A stretch of 64,000 bases of DNA. It comes from an uncultured Hyphomicrobiales bacterium. Lineage in GTDB: Bacteria > Pseudomonadota > Alphaproteobacteria > Rhizobiales > Devosiaceae. Below the pieces are notes generated by a model that ran no database searches, was not told the DNA's origin, and saw only the letters and a program-made list of their open reading frames with translations. Below are positions 8,610 through 17,147 of the stretch, piece by piece. Position 1 is the first letter of the stretch. Every line of letters starts with the position of its first letter. The DNA lies in NCBI GenBank assembly GCA_903842455.1, contig CAIMLX010000254.1, positions 1 to 64,000 of the forward strand, written 5' to 3'. Made by a program: the position numbers and the translations under genes.

Positions 8610-9689
8610 CTATGCGAGCTCGACCACGCGCTTCTCGTTGATCGACTGTTCCGCTGCAAGCACGATCCGAAGGCTGTTCACCGCCGCATCCATCGACTCC
8701 GTCAGGTCGATATCCTCGACGATCGCCTTGAGGAAATAGGCCTGCTCGCGGTCGCACAGGTCCTGGTGCCCCGGCTCGTCGTCCATGGTGAAGATCTCGT
8801 CCTTGCGGGCGAACGCCTTGTCGCCCGGGTTCACCTCGGCATGGTGATACTGGATCGCGTCGGTCTTGGTGTGCTGGTCGATGTTCGACGAATCCGACAC
8901 GCCGTCCTTGTGCGCCTTGGGGTTGGGCACGATCGACACGGCGCCCTTGGGCCCCACCACGTCCTTCACGAAATAAGCGACTTCGCTCATCATCGGGCCC
9001 CAGCCCGCCTCGTACCAGCCCACCGAGCCGTCATCGAACTCGACATGCAGGTGGCCGTAATTCTGCTTGTCCGCTTCGGCCCAGAGCTTGGCGCCGATGC
9101 CGTGCACCCGCACCGGCTTGGCCCCGGTCATCTGGCACATCACGTCCACATAGTGCACGCCGCAGTCGACGATCGGGATCAGCGAGTCGATCAGGTTCTT
9201 GTGCCAGTCATAGGTCGGGCCGCCGCTCTGCTGGTTGAGGTTGAGCCGCATCACCAGCGGCTTGCCCAGCGTCTGGGCCAGCTCGGTGAACTTCATCCAG
9301 CTCGGATGCACGCGCAGGATATAGCCGAGCACCAGCTTGCGGTTCGTCGCCCGCGCCGTGGCGACGACGCGCGCCGCGTCCTCATTGTTCGTCGCGATCG
9401 GCTTTTCCATGAACACATGGGCGCCCGCTTCCATCGCCTTGATGGCGTATTCGGCGTGCGAGTTGGGCCAGGAGTTGATCGACACCGCATCGGGCTTGGT
9501 CGCAGCCAGCGCCGCATCGAAATCCTCGAACAGCGGATAGCCCTTCAGCTCCTCGGGGATGGCCGCGCTCTTGATCGAGCGGCTCATCAGCCCGACGATC
9601 TCGAAGCCCGGATTGCGGTGATATGCGCTCGCATGGGACTTGCCCATGTTGCCAAGCCCAACCACCAGCACCTTAACTCTGTCGGCCAT
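8610..9689 (-). CDS. Gfo/Idh/MocA family oxidoreductase
   Basis: A 359-residue oxidoreductase. The Rossmann motif VLVVGLGNMGKSHASAY is at about residues 7-23, FMEKPIATN gives the EKP active-site Lys near residue 97, and DCGVHYVDVM holds the conserved Asp/His. The start ATG at 9689 follows GGGAGGGG at a good distance; a longer open frame to 9737 overlaps repeat DNA and is unlikely. It lies between a binding-protein gene and an amidohydrolase gene in one transcription direction, so it probably acts on the imported compound or its deacylated product. Confidence 0.9.
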   Translation of the reverse strand: MADRVKVLVVGLGNMGKSHASAYHRNPGFEIVGLMSRSIKSAAIPEELKGYPLFEDFDAALAATKPDAVSINSWPNSHAEYAIKAMEAGAHVFMEKPIATNNEDAARVVATARATNRKLVLGYILRVHPSWMKFTELAQTLGKPLVMRLNLNQQSGGPTYDWHKNLIDSLIPIVDCGVHYVDVMCQMTGAKPVRVHGIGAKLWAEADKQNYGHLHVEFDDGSVGWYEAGWGPMMSEVAYFVKDVVGPKGAVSIVPNPKAHKDGVSDSSNIDQHTKTDAIQYHHAEVNPGDKAFARKDEIFTMDDEPGHQDLCDREQAYFLKAIVEDIDLTESMDAAVNSLRIVLAAEQSINEKRVVELA

Positions 9690-9775
9690 CGGCCCCTCCC
9701 GTTTTCTGTTGCGCAGCGCCACGCCCCGCCGTTCCACGTGCGGCGTGTCTGCCCATCACCACTGCCCTCTCCACT

Positions 9776-9853
9776 GTCATCCCTGCGAAAGCAGGGACCC
9801 AACTCAAAACCAGCGCCGGTCGCGACGTGGGTCCCTGCTTTCGCAGGGATGAC
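9776..9853. repeat. REP-like inverted pair (family A)
   Basis: Two 26-bp palindromic units (9776-9801 and 9828-9853), consensus GTCATCCCTGCGAAAGCAGG plus GACCCA, in opposite orientation around a 26-base spacer. The pair occupies the 230-base gap between two minus-strand genes of the same operon. No other feature was found in that gap. Confidence 0.85.
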
Positions 9854-9919
9854 ACCTCAGTGAGCAGTTCATGCGGGGTGGGCGTTTTCGCCCACCCCAA
9901 AGTCATGGCGCGCTGGCCC

Positions 9920-11077
9920 TTAAGCCGGCACGGCCTGGTCGTAGAGCCCGGCCTTCACCTTCTCGACGTCGATCGCCGCGAAGGCTTCGCTCAGCGCGTA
10001 GCCATCGGCATCGGCCTTCACCTTGGCGTGGTCGAAGTCGTTGGCCGCCGCGATGCAGGCGTTGGAGACCACGTCCTCGGCCTTCACCGCCGTCTTGATC
10101 TGGCCAAGCTCGAAGATCTTGTCGAAGAAGGTCTGCCAGGCCGCCACATCGTGGTCGCCCCAGCCGGCGCGCTTGTCCATGTCGCCACGGAACACCGCGA
10201 TCTGCTGCAGGATCGAGGTCGTGCCCAGCTCCGGCCCGATATTGCTGGCCAGCGTCGGGAACTGCTCGAACACGATTTCGACGCCCGCGCGCGGGTTGTG
10301 GTAGGCGAACTCGAGGCCCATCGCCCAACCCTTGAGGTACTTGTCGAGGAAGGCCTTCTTGTCCGGATCGTCGAGGTCGGCGGCCCGCACCACGAAGGTG
10401 TTGGCGAACAGCGGCGATTTCTGCACGCCCAGCCAGTACTCGAAGTCCATGTTCGAGCCGATCCACTCGGCGCGCAGGCCTTCCCAGCTGAGCGCGGCAT
10501 CGCCCTGCCCGGCCATCAGAGCCGTGCCCCAGGTCGGCCAGCCGGCCTCGACATACTTCACCTTGGTGATGTCGACCCCCTGCACGCCCAGCATCGGATC
10601 GACGATCGACTGCCATGCCGCCGAACCGAGCAGGATGGTCTTGCCCTCGAGCGTCTTGAGGTCGTTGGTGCCCTCGCCCTTGCGGAAGGCGAGCGAGAAC
10701 GTGTCCTTGGCGCCCATGTGGAACGCCGATTTCAGCTTCATGCCGTTCTCGAGCGCGAACGAGAACACGCCCGGCGACGGGAAGCCCATGTCGGCCTGCC
10801 CCACATCGACGAACTTCACCGTCGCGGTGCCGTCAGACGGACCCGGCTCCATCGCGGTATCAACGTCGAGCCCGTCGAAATAGCCGAGCTTCTTGCCGAT
10901 CCAGTACGGATAATCGTCCAGCACTTCGAGCGTGCCACGCGGCGAAATCCAGGTGAATTTGCCGTACGGCGCCGCATTGGCACCGCCGACGCCGCCCAGC
11001 GCCGTCGCCGTCACCACGCCCGCGGCCGAAACCTGCAGGAACGTCCGGCGGCTCATGCCGCCCGAGAGAATGCTCAT
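9920..11077 (-). CDS. ABC transporter substrate-binding protein, NitT/TauT type, Tat-exported
   Basis: A 385-residue periplasmic binding protein. A twin-arginine signal is present (SRRTFLQ at about residues 9-15, then a small-residue hydrophobic stretch ending in ANA), so it is probably exported folded. The mature part resembles the SsuA/TauA/NMT1 group: YPYWIGKKLGYFDGLDVD near the start, VDVGQADMGFPSPG, and WPTWGTALMAGQGDAALSW. GGGGACTAAC precedes the ATG. It works with the permease and ATPase upstream in the operon. The group carries sulfonates, pyrimidine precursors and aromatic acids; the ligand here is unknown. Confidence 0.87.
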   Translation of the reverse strand: MSILSGGMSRRTFLQVSAAGVVTATALGGVGGANAAPYGKFTWISPRGTLEVLDDYPYWIGKKLGYFDGLDVDTAMEPGPSDGTATVKFVDVGQADMGFPSPGVFSFALENGMKLKSAFHMGAKDTFSLAFRKGEGTNDLKTLEGKTILLGSAAWQSIVDPMLGVQGVDITKVKYVEAGWPTWGTALMAGQGDAALSWEGLRAEWIGSNMDFEYWLGVQKSPLFANTFVVRAADLDDPDKKAFLDKYLKGWAMGLEFAYHNPRAGVEIVFEQFPTLASNIGPELGTTSILQQIAVFRGDMDKRAGWGDHDVAAWQTFFDKIFELGQIKTAVKAEDVVSNACIAAANDFDHAKVKADADGYALSEAFAAIDVEKVKAGLYDQAVPA

Positions 11078-11157
11078 GTTAGTCCCCTGTATGATGGTTC
11101 GTTAGGTCCCAAGTCGAGAGAACGCCGTCTTCGGCGACCTCCCCGCAGTCACTCCGT

Positions 11158-11235
11158 GTCATCCCTGCGAAAGCAGGGACCCACCTATCTGTCCGCGCTG
11201 GTGGTGACATGGGTCCCTGCTTGCGCAGGGATGAC
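11158..11235. repeat. REP-like inverted pair (family A)
   Basis: Units 11158-11183 and 11210-11235 face each other across 26 bases. The second unit has TTGC instead of TTTC in its loop, as in the copy at position 22. They lie between the permease and binding-protein genes. Such paired hairpins could protect or attenuate the operon mRNA at this junction. Confidence 0.85.
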
Positions 11236-11313
11236 ACCTCAGCGGGTAACCCGGACCGATTTACCCCTCGGCCCGTCATCCGCCGGCCCTCCCTAAGGGT
11301 CGGCGTGTCGTCG

Positions 11314-12159
11314 CTACGCCTCCCAGCTCGCGAACTTCTTCCCCAGGAGGAAAAACAGCACGTAGATAAGGATGCCGAGCGTCGAGAGGATCATCACCAC
11401 CGCGAAGAACTGCGGCATCTGGATCATCGACGAATACGAGGTCAGCCGGTTGCCGAGCCCGAAGCCGCCACCGACCATCTCGGCGCCCACCGCAGTGAGC
11501 AGCCCGAAGATCGATCCGACCATCAGCCCGACGAAGATCATCGGCAGCGCCATCGGCGCCCGCACCTTCCAGAAGATCTGCAGCGTCGAGGCGCCATACG
11601 ACCGCGCCAGCGCGATCTTGCCGCTGTCGACGCGCCGGAAGCCGGTCGCCGCGTTGATCATCACCATCGGCCCCGAAGCGAGCGCCACCGCGATGATGCG
11701 CGGCTCGTAGCCGAACCCGAAGCGCAGGATCAGCAGCGGCACCAGCGCCAGCATCGGCGTCGTCACCAGCAGCAGGATGTAGGGGGTGATGATCTTTTCG
11801 GCGAACGGGAACTGCGTGATCACCGCCGCAAGGATCAACCCGATCACCGCGCCGATGCCAAAGCCACTGAACAACTCGATCAGCGTGTGCCCAAGGTGCG
11901 GCGCGATGAAGCCGAAGTCGGTGTAGAGCGCCACCGCGATCTCGCTGGGCTTGGGCAGCACATATTGCGGCACCGCGAAGATGTTCAGCAGCACCTCGAC
12001 GCTGCCGATCACCACCACCGCGACAGCCACGATGATCGCCACGTCGCGGAAAGAATTGATGCCCGGCCCCGCGGTCAGCGCCGACATGTTGGCGACGCCC
12101 ACCTCGCCGCTGCCTGCGCTGGTCTTGCCGAACTCGGGGATGGCGTCGGAATTGCTCAT
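11314..12159 (-). CDS. ABC transporter permease, NitT/TauT (SsuC-like) type
   Basis: A 281-residue inner-membrane protein with about six hydrophobic segments (for example DVAIIVAVAVVVIGSVEVLL near residue 40 and FFAVVMILSTLGILIYVLFF near the C-terminus). The cytoplasmic coupling loop ARSYGASTLQIFWKVRAPMALP matches the SsuC/TauC EAA-loop pattern. The first 35 residues are a hydrophilic N-terminal extension. It lies eight bases downstream of the ATPase gene and 236 bases before the binding-protein gene. Confidence 0.9.
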   Translation of the reverse strand: MSNSDAIPEFGKTSAGSGEVGVANMSALTAGPGINSFRDVAIIVAVAVVVIGSVEVLLNIFAVPQYVLPKPSEIAVALYTDFGFIAPHLGHTLIELFSGFGIGAVIGLILAAVITQFPFAEKIITPYILLLVTTPMLALVPLLILRFGFGYEPRIIAVALASGPMVMINAATGFRRVDSGKIALARSYGASTLQIFWKVRAPMALPMIFVGLMVGSIFGLLTAVGAEMVGGGFGLGNRLTSYSSMIQMPQFFAVVMILSTLGILIYVLFFLLGKKFASWEA

Positions 12160-12167
12160 CGTCTGCC

Positions 12168-12986
12168 TCAGTTCCCTGGCGTGGCGGCGGCTGCCGGGCG
12201 CTGCGCAATGCGCGCCTTCGACTGCTGGTCGCCGACGATTTCACGCTTGATCGTGTTGGTGAGATCGAACACCTCGCGGGTCGACATGATGTCCATCGAA
12301 CGCGGCCGCGCGAAGGGCACGTCGTGGATGTGGGCGATCCGCCCCGGCCGCGCGCTCATCACCACGATGCGGTCACCGAGGAAGATCGCCTCCTCGATCG
12401 AGTGGGTGATCAGCACGATGGTGGTGCGCGTATCGAGGTAGATCTCCTCGACGAGATGGTTCATTTCCTCGCGGGTGAACGCATCGAGCGCGCCGAACGG
12501 CTCGTCCATCAGGAGGACCGATGGCTTGAAGCTCAGCGCCCGCACCAGCGCCACGCGCTGCTGCATGCCGCCCGACAGCTCACGCGGCATCTTCCTGCCG
12601 AAGCCGTCGAGCCCGACGCGATGCATCAGGCTGGCGATCCACGCCTCGTCCGGCTTCTCGCCCTTGATCTCGAACGGGAAGCGGATGTTGGCGTCGACAT
12701 TGCGCCACGGCAGCAGGTTCGCTTCCTGGAATACCATCCCGATCTGCGAGTTCGGGCCCTTGATGGTTTTGCCGTCAAGGACGACCTCGCCGGAGGTCAA
12801 GCCGTGCAATCCCGACATGGCCCACAGCAGCGTCGTCTTGCCGCTGCCCGACGGGCCGACCACCGTCAGGATTTCTCCCGCCTGGATGTCGAGCGAGCAG
12901 CGATCGAGCGCCAGCAGGTCGCCCGACCCGGTCTGGTAGACCTTGGTCGCCGCCTTGACCCTGAGCTTCGGCTCAAGCGAACCCAT
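12168..12986 (-). CDS. ABC transporter ATP-binding protein, NitT/TauT (SsuB-like) type
   Basis: A 272-residue ATPase with Walker A GPSGSGKTT, Q-loop VFQEANLLPWRNV (typical of SsuB/TauB), signature LSGGMQQRV, Walker B LLMDEPFGALD and H-loop ITHSIEEA. The ATG at 12986 was preferred. A TTG at 12995 sits only three bases from an AGGGG element, while the ATG is 12 bases away, so the exact start is uncertain. First gene of the operon running down to the amidohydrolase at 7311; its upstream region contains the two RpiR-type sites. Confidence 0.88.
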   Translation of the reverse strand: MGSLEPKLRVKAATKVYQTGSGDLLALDRCSLDIQAGEILTVVGPSGSGKTTLLWAMSGLHGLTSGEVVLDGKTIKGPNSQIGMVFQEANLLPWRNVDANIRFPFEIKGEKPDEAWIASLMHRVGLDGFGRKMPRELSGGMQQRVALVRALSFKPSVLLMDEPFGALDAFTREEMNHLVEEIYLDTRTTIVLITHSIEEAIFLGDRIVVMSARPGRIAHIHDVPFARPRSMDIMSTREVFDLTNTIKREIVGDQQSKARIAQRPAAAATPGN

Positions 12987-13071
12987 TGCGTTCAATAGCC
13001 CCTCGCAAGCTGGGGTGGCCCCTGCCCGAAGGTCGCTTCCGCGTCCCTGTCCTTCAGGCTGGCGAGCAGTC

Positions 13072-13086
13072 TGTAACTATCCTACT
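13072..13086. promoter_or_regulatory. RpiR-type operator half of divergent control region (site 1)
   Basis: TGTAACTATCCTACT: TGTAA-N5-CTACT. It lies 86 bases upstream of the ATPase start and shares the TGTAA-N-T-N-TCCTAC pattern with site 2 at 13169. Together they suggest that the adjacent RpiR protein controls the transporter operon. Confidence 0.5.
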
Positions 13087-13168
13087 TCCGCTGTCAAGCG
13101 AGCGTCACGAGTGAAACCGATCACATCGAAAACGCCCAAAAACCGGGCAGTCTGCCTGTTGCAAAGTG

Positions 13169-13183
13169 TGTAAGTTTCCTACA
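13169..13183. promoter_or_regulatory. RpiR-type operator (site 2)
   Basis: TGTAAGTTTCCTACA: TGTAA-N5-CTACA, an imperfect palindrome. It lies 63 bases before the RpiR start and 97 bp from site 1. The geometry equals that of the sites at 3580 and 3655. Confidence 0.55.
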
Positions 13184-13245
13184 TTCTAAGGATGTATCAT
13201 CTGACAATGGCCGCGTGAAACGGCCGGGGACAGCCGGTTTTCGGC

Positions 13246-14214
13246 ATGAAGCGCGTCGCATCGAACATGTTAGAAGCCGTCCCGGCCACAACGCCGGAGA
13301 GCCCCCTGTTGACCGACGCCAACGCACCCGAGCATCCCCTTCCCGACATCCTTTCGCAGATCAAGGACAGCTACGCAGACCTTCGCCCCGCCGAGCGTCG
13401 CGTCGCCGACGTGGTGCTGGCCGATGTCGCGTTCTCGGTAGATGCGTCGAACGCCGAGATCGCGCGCCGCGCCGATGTCAGCGAACCCACCGTCACCCGC
13501 TTCTGCCGCGCCATCGGCTGCGACGGGGTGCGCGATTTCAAGCTGAAGCTCGCCCAGTCCGTCGTCGTCGGCCGCATGTATTTTTCGACGCCCCTGCCCC
13601 CGGTCTCCGACGAAGCCGGCTCGCCGCTGTGGAACGTCGTCTTCGGCGAGGCCCGCAACGCGCTGAGCGCCGTCGAGCGCCAGGTCGTTCCCTCCGAGGT
13701 GGTGAAAGCGGCCGAACTCATCGCCAATGCCCACCAGATCGCCGTCTTTGGCCTCGGCGGCTCGTCGGCCTCCCTTGCGCTCGAAACCGAGCACCGCCTG
13801 TTCCGCTACGGCATCGCCGTCGCCTCGCATTCCGACCCCTATGTCATGCGCATGAAGGCCTCGACGCTGAAGCCGGGCGACCTCGTCATCGCCATTTCGG
13901 CCACCGGCCGCAGCAGCGAAGTCATCGAGGCCGTGGCCCTCGCCCGCCACTACCGCGCCAACACCATCTGCATCACCGCCCCCGACACCGAGCTCACCAG
14001 GGTGTGCGACGTGAAGCTGACGGTCGACATCCCCGAATACCCCGACACCATGAAGCCGACCGCCTCGCGCTTCGCCTTCCTCGCCATCATCGACCTCATC
14101 TCCGTCGCCGCCGGCTACCGCCTCGGCGCCCCCGCGCTCGAAACCCTGCGCCGGGTAAAATACAACGTGCTGGCCCATCGCAAGGGCAAGGAACTCGAGC
14201 CGCTTGGCGACTGA
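13246..14214 (+). CDS. MurR/RpiR family transcriptional regulator
   Basis: A 322-residue regulator. After an acidic N-terminal extension of about 40 residues comes the RpiR HTH (ARRADVSEPTVTRFCRAIGC near residues 78-97), followed by a SIS domain with VFGLGGSSASLALE and AISATGRSSEV. An ATG at 13267 is an alternative start; no strong ribosome-binding site decides between them. It diverges from the NitT/TauT-type operon and leads the FMO and M20 hydrolase genes. The SIS domain suggests that the inducer is a phosphorylated or sugar-like metabolite. Confidence 0.88.
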   Translation: MKRVASNMLEAVPATTPESPLLTDANAPEHPLPDILSQIKDSYADLRPAERRVADVVLADVAFSVDASNAEIARRADVSEPTVTRFCRAIGCDGVRDFKLKLAQSVVVGRMYFSTPLPPVSDEAGSPLWNVVFGEARNALSAVERQVVPSEVVKAAELIANAHQIAVFGLGGSSASLALETEHRLFRYGIAVASHSDPYVMRMKASTLKPGDLVIAISATGRSSEVIEAVALARHYRANTICITAPDTELTRVCDVKLTVDIPEYPDTMKPTASRFAFLAIIDLISVAAGYRLGAPALETLRRVKYNVLAHRKGKELEPLGD

Positions 14215-14289
14215 CCGAAGCGCGGAATTCCCCCAGGCACGACCGAATACCGGCGGATCTCCACCGCCGGCGCCAACAGGGACTGCCCC

Positions 14290-16068
14290 ATGCTCGACAC
14301 TGCCCCTCAGACCGAAGCCGCGGCCTGGCTCCACAGGTTCGCGACCGCGCTCGAGAGCCGCGACATCCCCGCCGTGCTCGACCTCTTCGCCGCCGATTGC
14401 TACTGGCGCGACATCGTCGCCTTCACCTGGAACGTGAAGACGCTCGAGGGCAAACCGGCCATCGAAGGCATGCTCCGCGCCACACTCGCCAACACCGCCC
14501 CGACCGCCTTCGAACTCGGGAACGTCGAAACTCGCTCATCCGACGTTCAGGCATGGTTCAAAGCCCGTTCATCCACGGGGCAGATCGAGGGCATCGTGCG
14601 GCTCGAAGGCGGCAAGGCCCGCACCATCCTCACCACGCTCCAATCCCTCACCGGCCACGAGGAGGCGACCGGCTTCACCCGCCCGATGGGCGTCCGACAC
14701 GGCGCCGACCGCAACCGCAAGACCTGGTCGGAGCTGAAAGCCGTCGAAGAACACGCGCTTGGCACCACCCAGCAGCCCTATGTCGTCATCATCGGCGGCG
14801 GCCAGGGCGGCATCATGCTCGGCGCCCGACTGAAACAGCTCGGCGTCCCCGCTATCATCGTGGAAAAGAACGCGAATCCGGGCGACAGCTGGCGCAACCG
14901 CTACCGCTCCCTCGTCCTCCACGACCCGGTCTGGTACGACCACCTCCCCTACATCCCCTTCCCCGCCCACTGGCCGGTCTTCACCCCGAAGGACCAGATG
15001 GGCGACTGGCTGGAAATGTACGTGAAGGTCATGGGCCTCACCTACTGGACCGGCTCCGAAGCGGTCTCGGCCCACTTCGACGGCGCCGAAAAACGCTGGA
15101 CGGTCAACGTCTTGCGCAACGGCGTGGAATCAACCCTTCACCCCGCCCACCTCGTCTTCGCCACTGGCGCCTACGGCCCGCCCAAGTGGCTCGACCTGCC
15201 CGGCGCGGCTGAGTTCAAAGGCGAAATCCTCCATTCGAGCCAGTACAGCGACGGCGCCCGCTTCAAAAACAAGAAGGTCGCCGTCATCGGCGCCGCCAGC
15301 TCCGGCCACGACGTCTCGGTCGACCTCTGGGAGGCCGGCGCCGAGGTCACCATGATCCAGCGCAACCCCACCACCGTCGTCCGCTCCGACACGCTGATGG
15401 ACCTCGCCTTCGACATCTATTCCGAGCAGGCCACCGCCGACGGCATCGACGTCGACAAGGCCGACCTCATCGCCGCCGCCACGCCCTTCGCGCTCCAGCC
15501 CGCGGCCCAGCGCGCCCTCTACGAGCGCATCCGCGCCCGCGACGCCGACTTCTACCAGCGCCTGCAAGCCACTGGCTTCCTTCTCGATTTCGGCGACGAC
15601 GACACCGGCCTGATGATGAAGGCCTACCGCACCGGCTCCGGCTACTACGTCGATGTCGGCGCCTCCGAACTCATCATCGCCGGCGACATCAAGGTGAAGG
15701 CCGGCGTCGCCATCGACACCCTCACCCCCACCGGCATCCGCTTTTCCGACGGCACCGAGATCGCCGCCGACGCCATCATCCAGTCCACCGGCTTCCAGTC
15801 GATGCACGAGGTCGTCGCCCAACTGGTCGACCGCCGGACCGCCGACGCCGTCGGCCCCTGCTGGGGCCTCGGCTCCGGCCACCGCAACGACCCGCTCCCC
15901 TGGCACGGCGAACTGCGCAACATGTACAAGCCGACAGCGCAGGAAAACCTCTGGTTCCAGGGCGGCAACCTCGCCCTCTCCCGCTTCTTCAGCAAGTTCC
16001 TCGCCCTGCAACTCAAAGCCCGCTACGAAAACCTCCCCACCCCCGTCTACGCCCCGCCACTGACATGA
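14290..16068 (+). CDS. NTF2-like domain fused to flavin-dependent monooxygenase (YUCCA/FMO-like)
   Basis: A 592-residue two-domain protein. Residues 1-120 look like a SnoaL/NTF2 fold (FATALESRDIPAVLDLFAADCYWRD). The remainder is an NAD(P)H/FAD oxidoreductase: FAD motif GGGQGG at 169-174, a GDSWRNRYRSLVLHDP segment, FATGAYGPP, and NADPH motif VIGAASSGHD near 335. FMO-type enzymes oxygenate S, N or ketone carbons, but the NTF2-fused group is not well characterised. The stop overlaps the M20 gene by four bases, so the two are probably translated together. Cytosolic; no signal peptide. Confidence 0.85.
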   Translation: MLDTAPQTEAAAWLHRFATALESRDIPAVLDLFAADCYWRDIVAFTWNVKTLEGKPAIEGMLRATLANTAPTAFELGNVETRSSDVQAWFKARSSTGQIEGIVRLEGGKARTILTTLQSLTGHEEATGFTRPMGVRHGADRNRKTWSELKAVEEHALGTTQQPYVVIIGGGQGGIMLGARLKQLGVPAIIVEKNANPGDSWRNRYRSLVLHDPVWYDHLPYIPFPAHWPVFTPKDQMGDWLEMYVKVMGLTYWTGSEAVSAHFDGAEKRWTVNVLRNGVESTLHPAHLVFATGAYGPPKWLDLPGAAEFKGEILHSSQYSDGARFKNKKVAVIGAASSGHDVSVDLWEAGAEVTMIQRNPTTVVRSDTLMDLAFDIYSEQATADGIDVDKADLIAAATPFALQPAAQRALYERIRARDADFYQRLQATGFLLDFGDDDTGLMMKAYRTGSGYYVDVGASELIIAGDIKVKAGVAIDTLTPTGIRFSDGTEIAADAIIQSTGFQSMHEVVAQLVDRRTADAVGPCWGLGSGHRNDPLPWHGELRNMYKPTAQENLWFQGGNLALSRFFSKFLALQLKARYENLPTPVYAPPLT

Positions 16069-17147
16069 TCGACGCCGTCGCGCTCACCCAGGAGCTGGTC
16101 CGCTTCGACACCCGCAACCCGCCGGGCGACGAAGCGGCCTGCATGCGCTTCCTCGCCGCCCTGCTGGAAACCAACGGCTTCGACGTCACCCTCAGCGACT
16201 TCGGCATCAACCGCCTGAACCTCGTCGCCCGTCGCGGCGACGGCCCATCCCCTGCCTTCACCGGCCATCTCGACGTCGTCCCGCTCGGCAGCGCGCCTTG
16301 GACGCACGATCCGTTCGGCGGCGAAATCATCGATGAAAAACTCTACGGCCGCGGCGCCTGCGACATGAAGGCCGGCGTCGCCGCCATGCTCGCCGCCGCC
16401 ATTGCCGAGCCCGACGCGCCCATCACCCTTATCCTCACCGGCGGCGAGGAGACCGGCTCGAACGGCGCCCGCGCCCTCGCCGAGTCGGGCGCCCTGCCCG
16501 CCGCCGCCCTGCTGATCGTCGGCGAACCGACCGCCGGAAAGCTGCTCGCCGGCCACAAGGGCGCCTTCTGGCTGCGCGCCAGCACGCACGGCGTCACCGC
16601 CCATGGCAGCACCCCGCACCTCGGCGACAACGCCGTCTACAAGGCGGCCCGTGCCATCACCGCGCTCGAGGAGTTCGGCTTCAACCACCCGCCGCACCCG
16701 ATCATGGGGTCGCCGACGCTGAACATCGGCATGGTCTCGGGCGGCCTCAACATCAACTCGGTGCCCGATGCGGCCGAGTTCACCCTTGATATCCGCACCG
16801 TGCCGGGCATGTCGCACGCCCACGTCCACGAGCAACTGGCCTTCACCATTCCGGCCGCCGAGTTGACGACGCTGGTCGACCTCCCGTCGGTCTGGTCCGA
16901 CCCCGCCGACCCGATCATGCAGAAGCTCGCCGCCGCCTACCACAGCGCTACCGGCGGCGACACCCCGCCGACCAGCGCCGCCTACTTCACCGACGCCTCG
17001 ATCCTGACCCCCGCCCTGGGCGACGTCCCGACGATCATCTGCGGCCCGGGCGATCCGGCGATGGCGCACAAGATCGACGAATACTGCGACGTCGCCGCCA
17101 TCCACGAAGCGGTGGAAATCTACCGTGCCATCCTCAGGCTGACCTGA
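16065..17147 (+). CDS. M20 family metallopeptidase (ArgE/DapE-like deacylase)
   Basis: A 360-residue zinc hydrolase. GHLDVVP supplies the first ligand His, YGRGACDMKAG the bridging Asp, GGEETG the catalytic Glu pair, and GEPT a further Glu. A dimerisation domain with GVTAHGSTPH sits between. The closing MAHKIDEY replaces the usual AHxxNE with a variant. The family removes acyl groups from amino acids (acetylornithine, succinyl-diaminopimelate and others). Co-translation with an FMO and a divergent NitT-type transporter suggests a role in catabolism of an N-acylated compound rather than arginine synthesis, but this is inference. The 3' end overlaps the next gene convergently by 14 bases. Confidence 0.87.
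   Translation: MIDAVALTQELVRFDTRNPPGDEAACMRFLAALLETNGFDVTLSDFGINRLNLVARRGDGPSPAFTGHLDVVPLGSAPWTHDPFGGEIIDEKLYGRGACDMKAGVAAMLAAAIAEPDAPITLILTGGEETGSNGARALAESGALPAAALLIVGEPTAGKLLAGHKGAFWLRASTHGVTAHGSTPHLGDNAVYKAARAITALEEFGFNHPPHPIMGSPTLNIGMVSGGLNINSVPDAAEFTLDIRTVPGMSHAHVHEQLAFTIPAAELTTLVDLPSVWSDPADPIMQKLAAAYHSATGGDTPPTSAAYFTDASILTPALGDVPTIICGPGDPAMAHKIDEYCDVAAIHEAVEIYRAILRLT

Noticed and set aside
7758-9863. A 701-residue open frame antisense to the amidohydrolase and Gfo/Idh genes
   Set aside because: Composition is His/Arg/Asp-rich low-complexity typical of reverse-strand shadows in high-GC DNA, and both genes it covers have clear motifs.
9776-11235. CRISPR array
   Set aside because: Repeats are inverted pairs, few in number and placed between genes, with no regular spacers and no cas genes.
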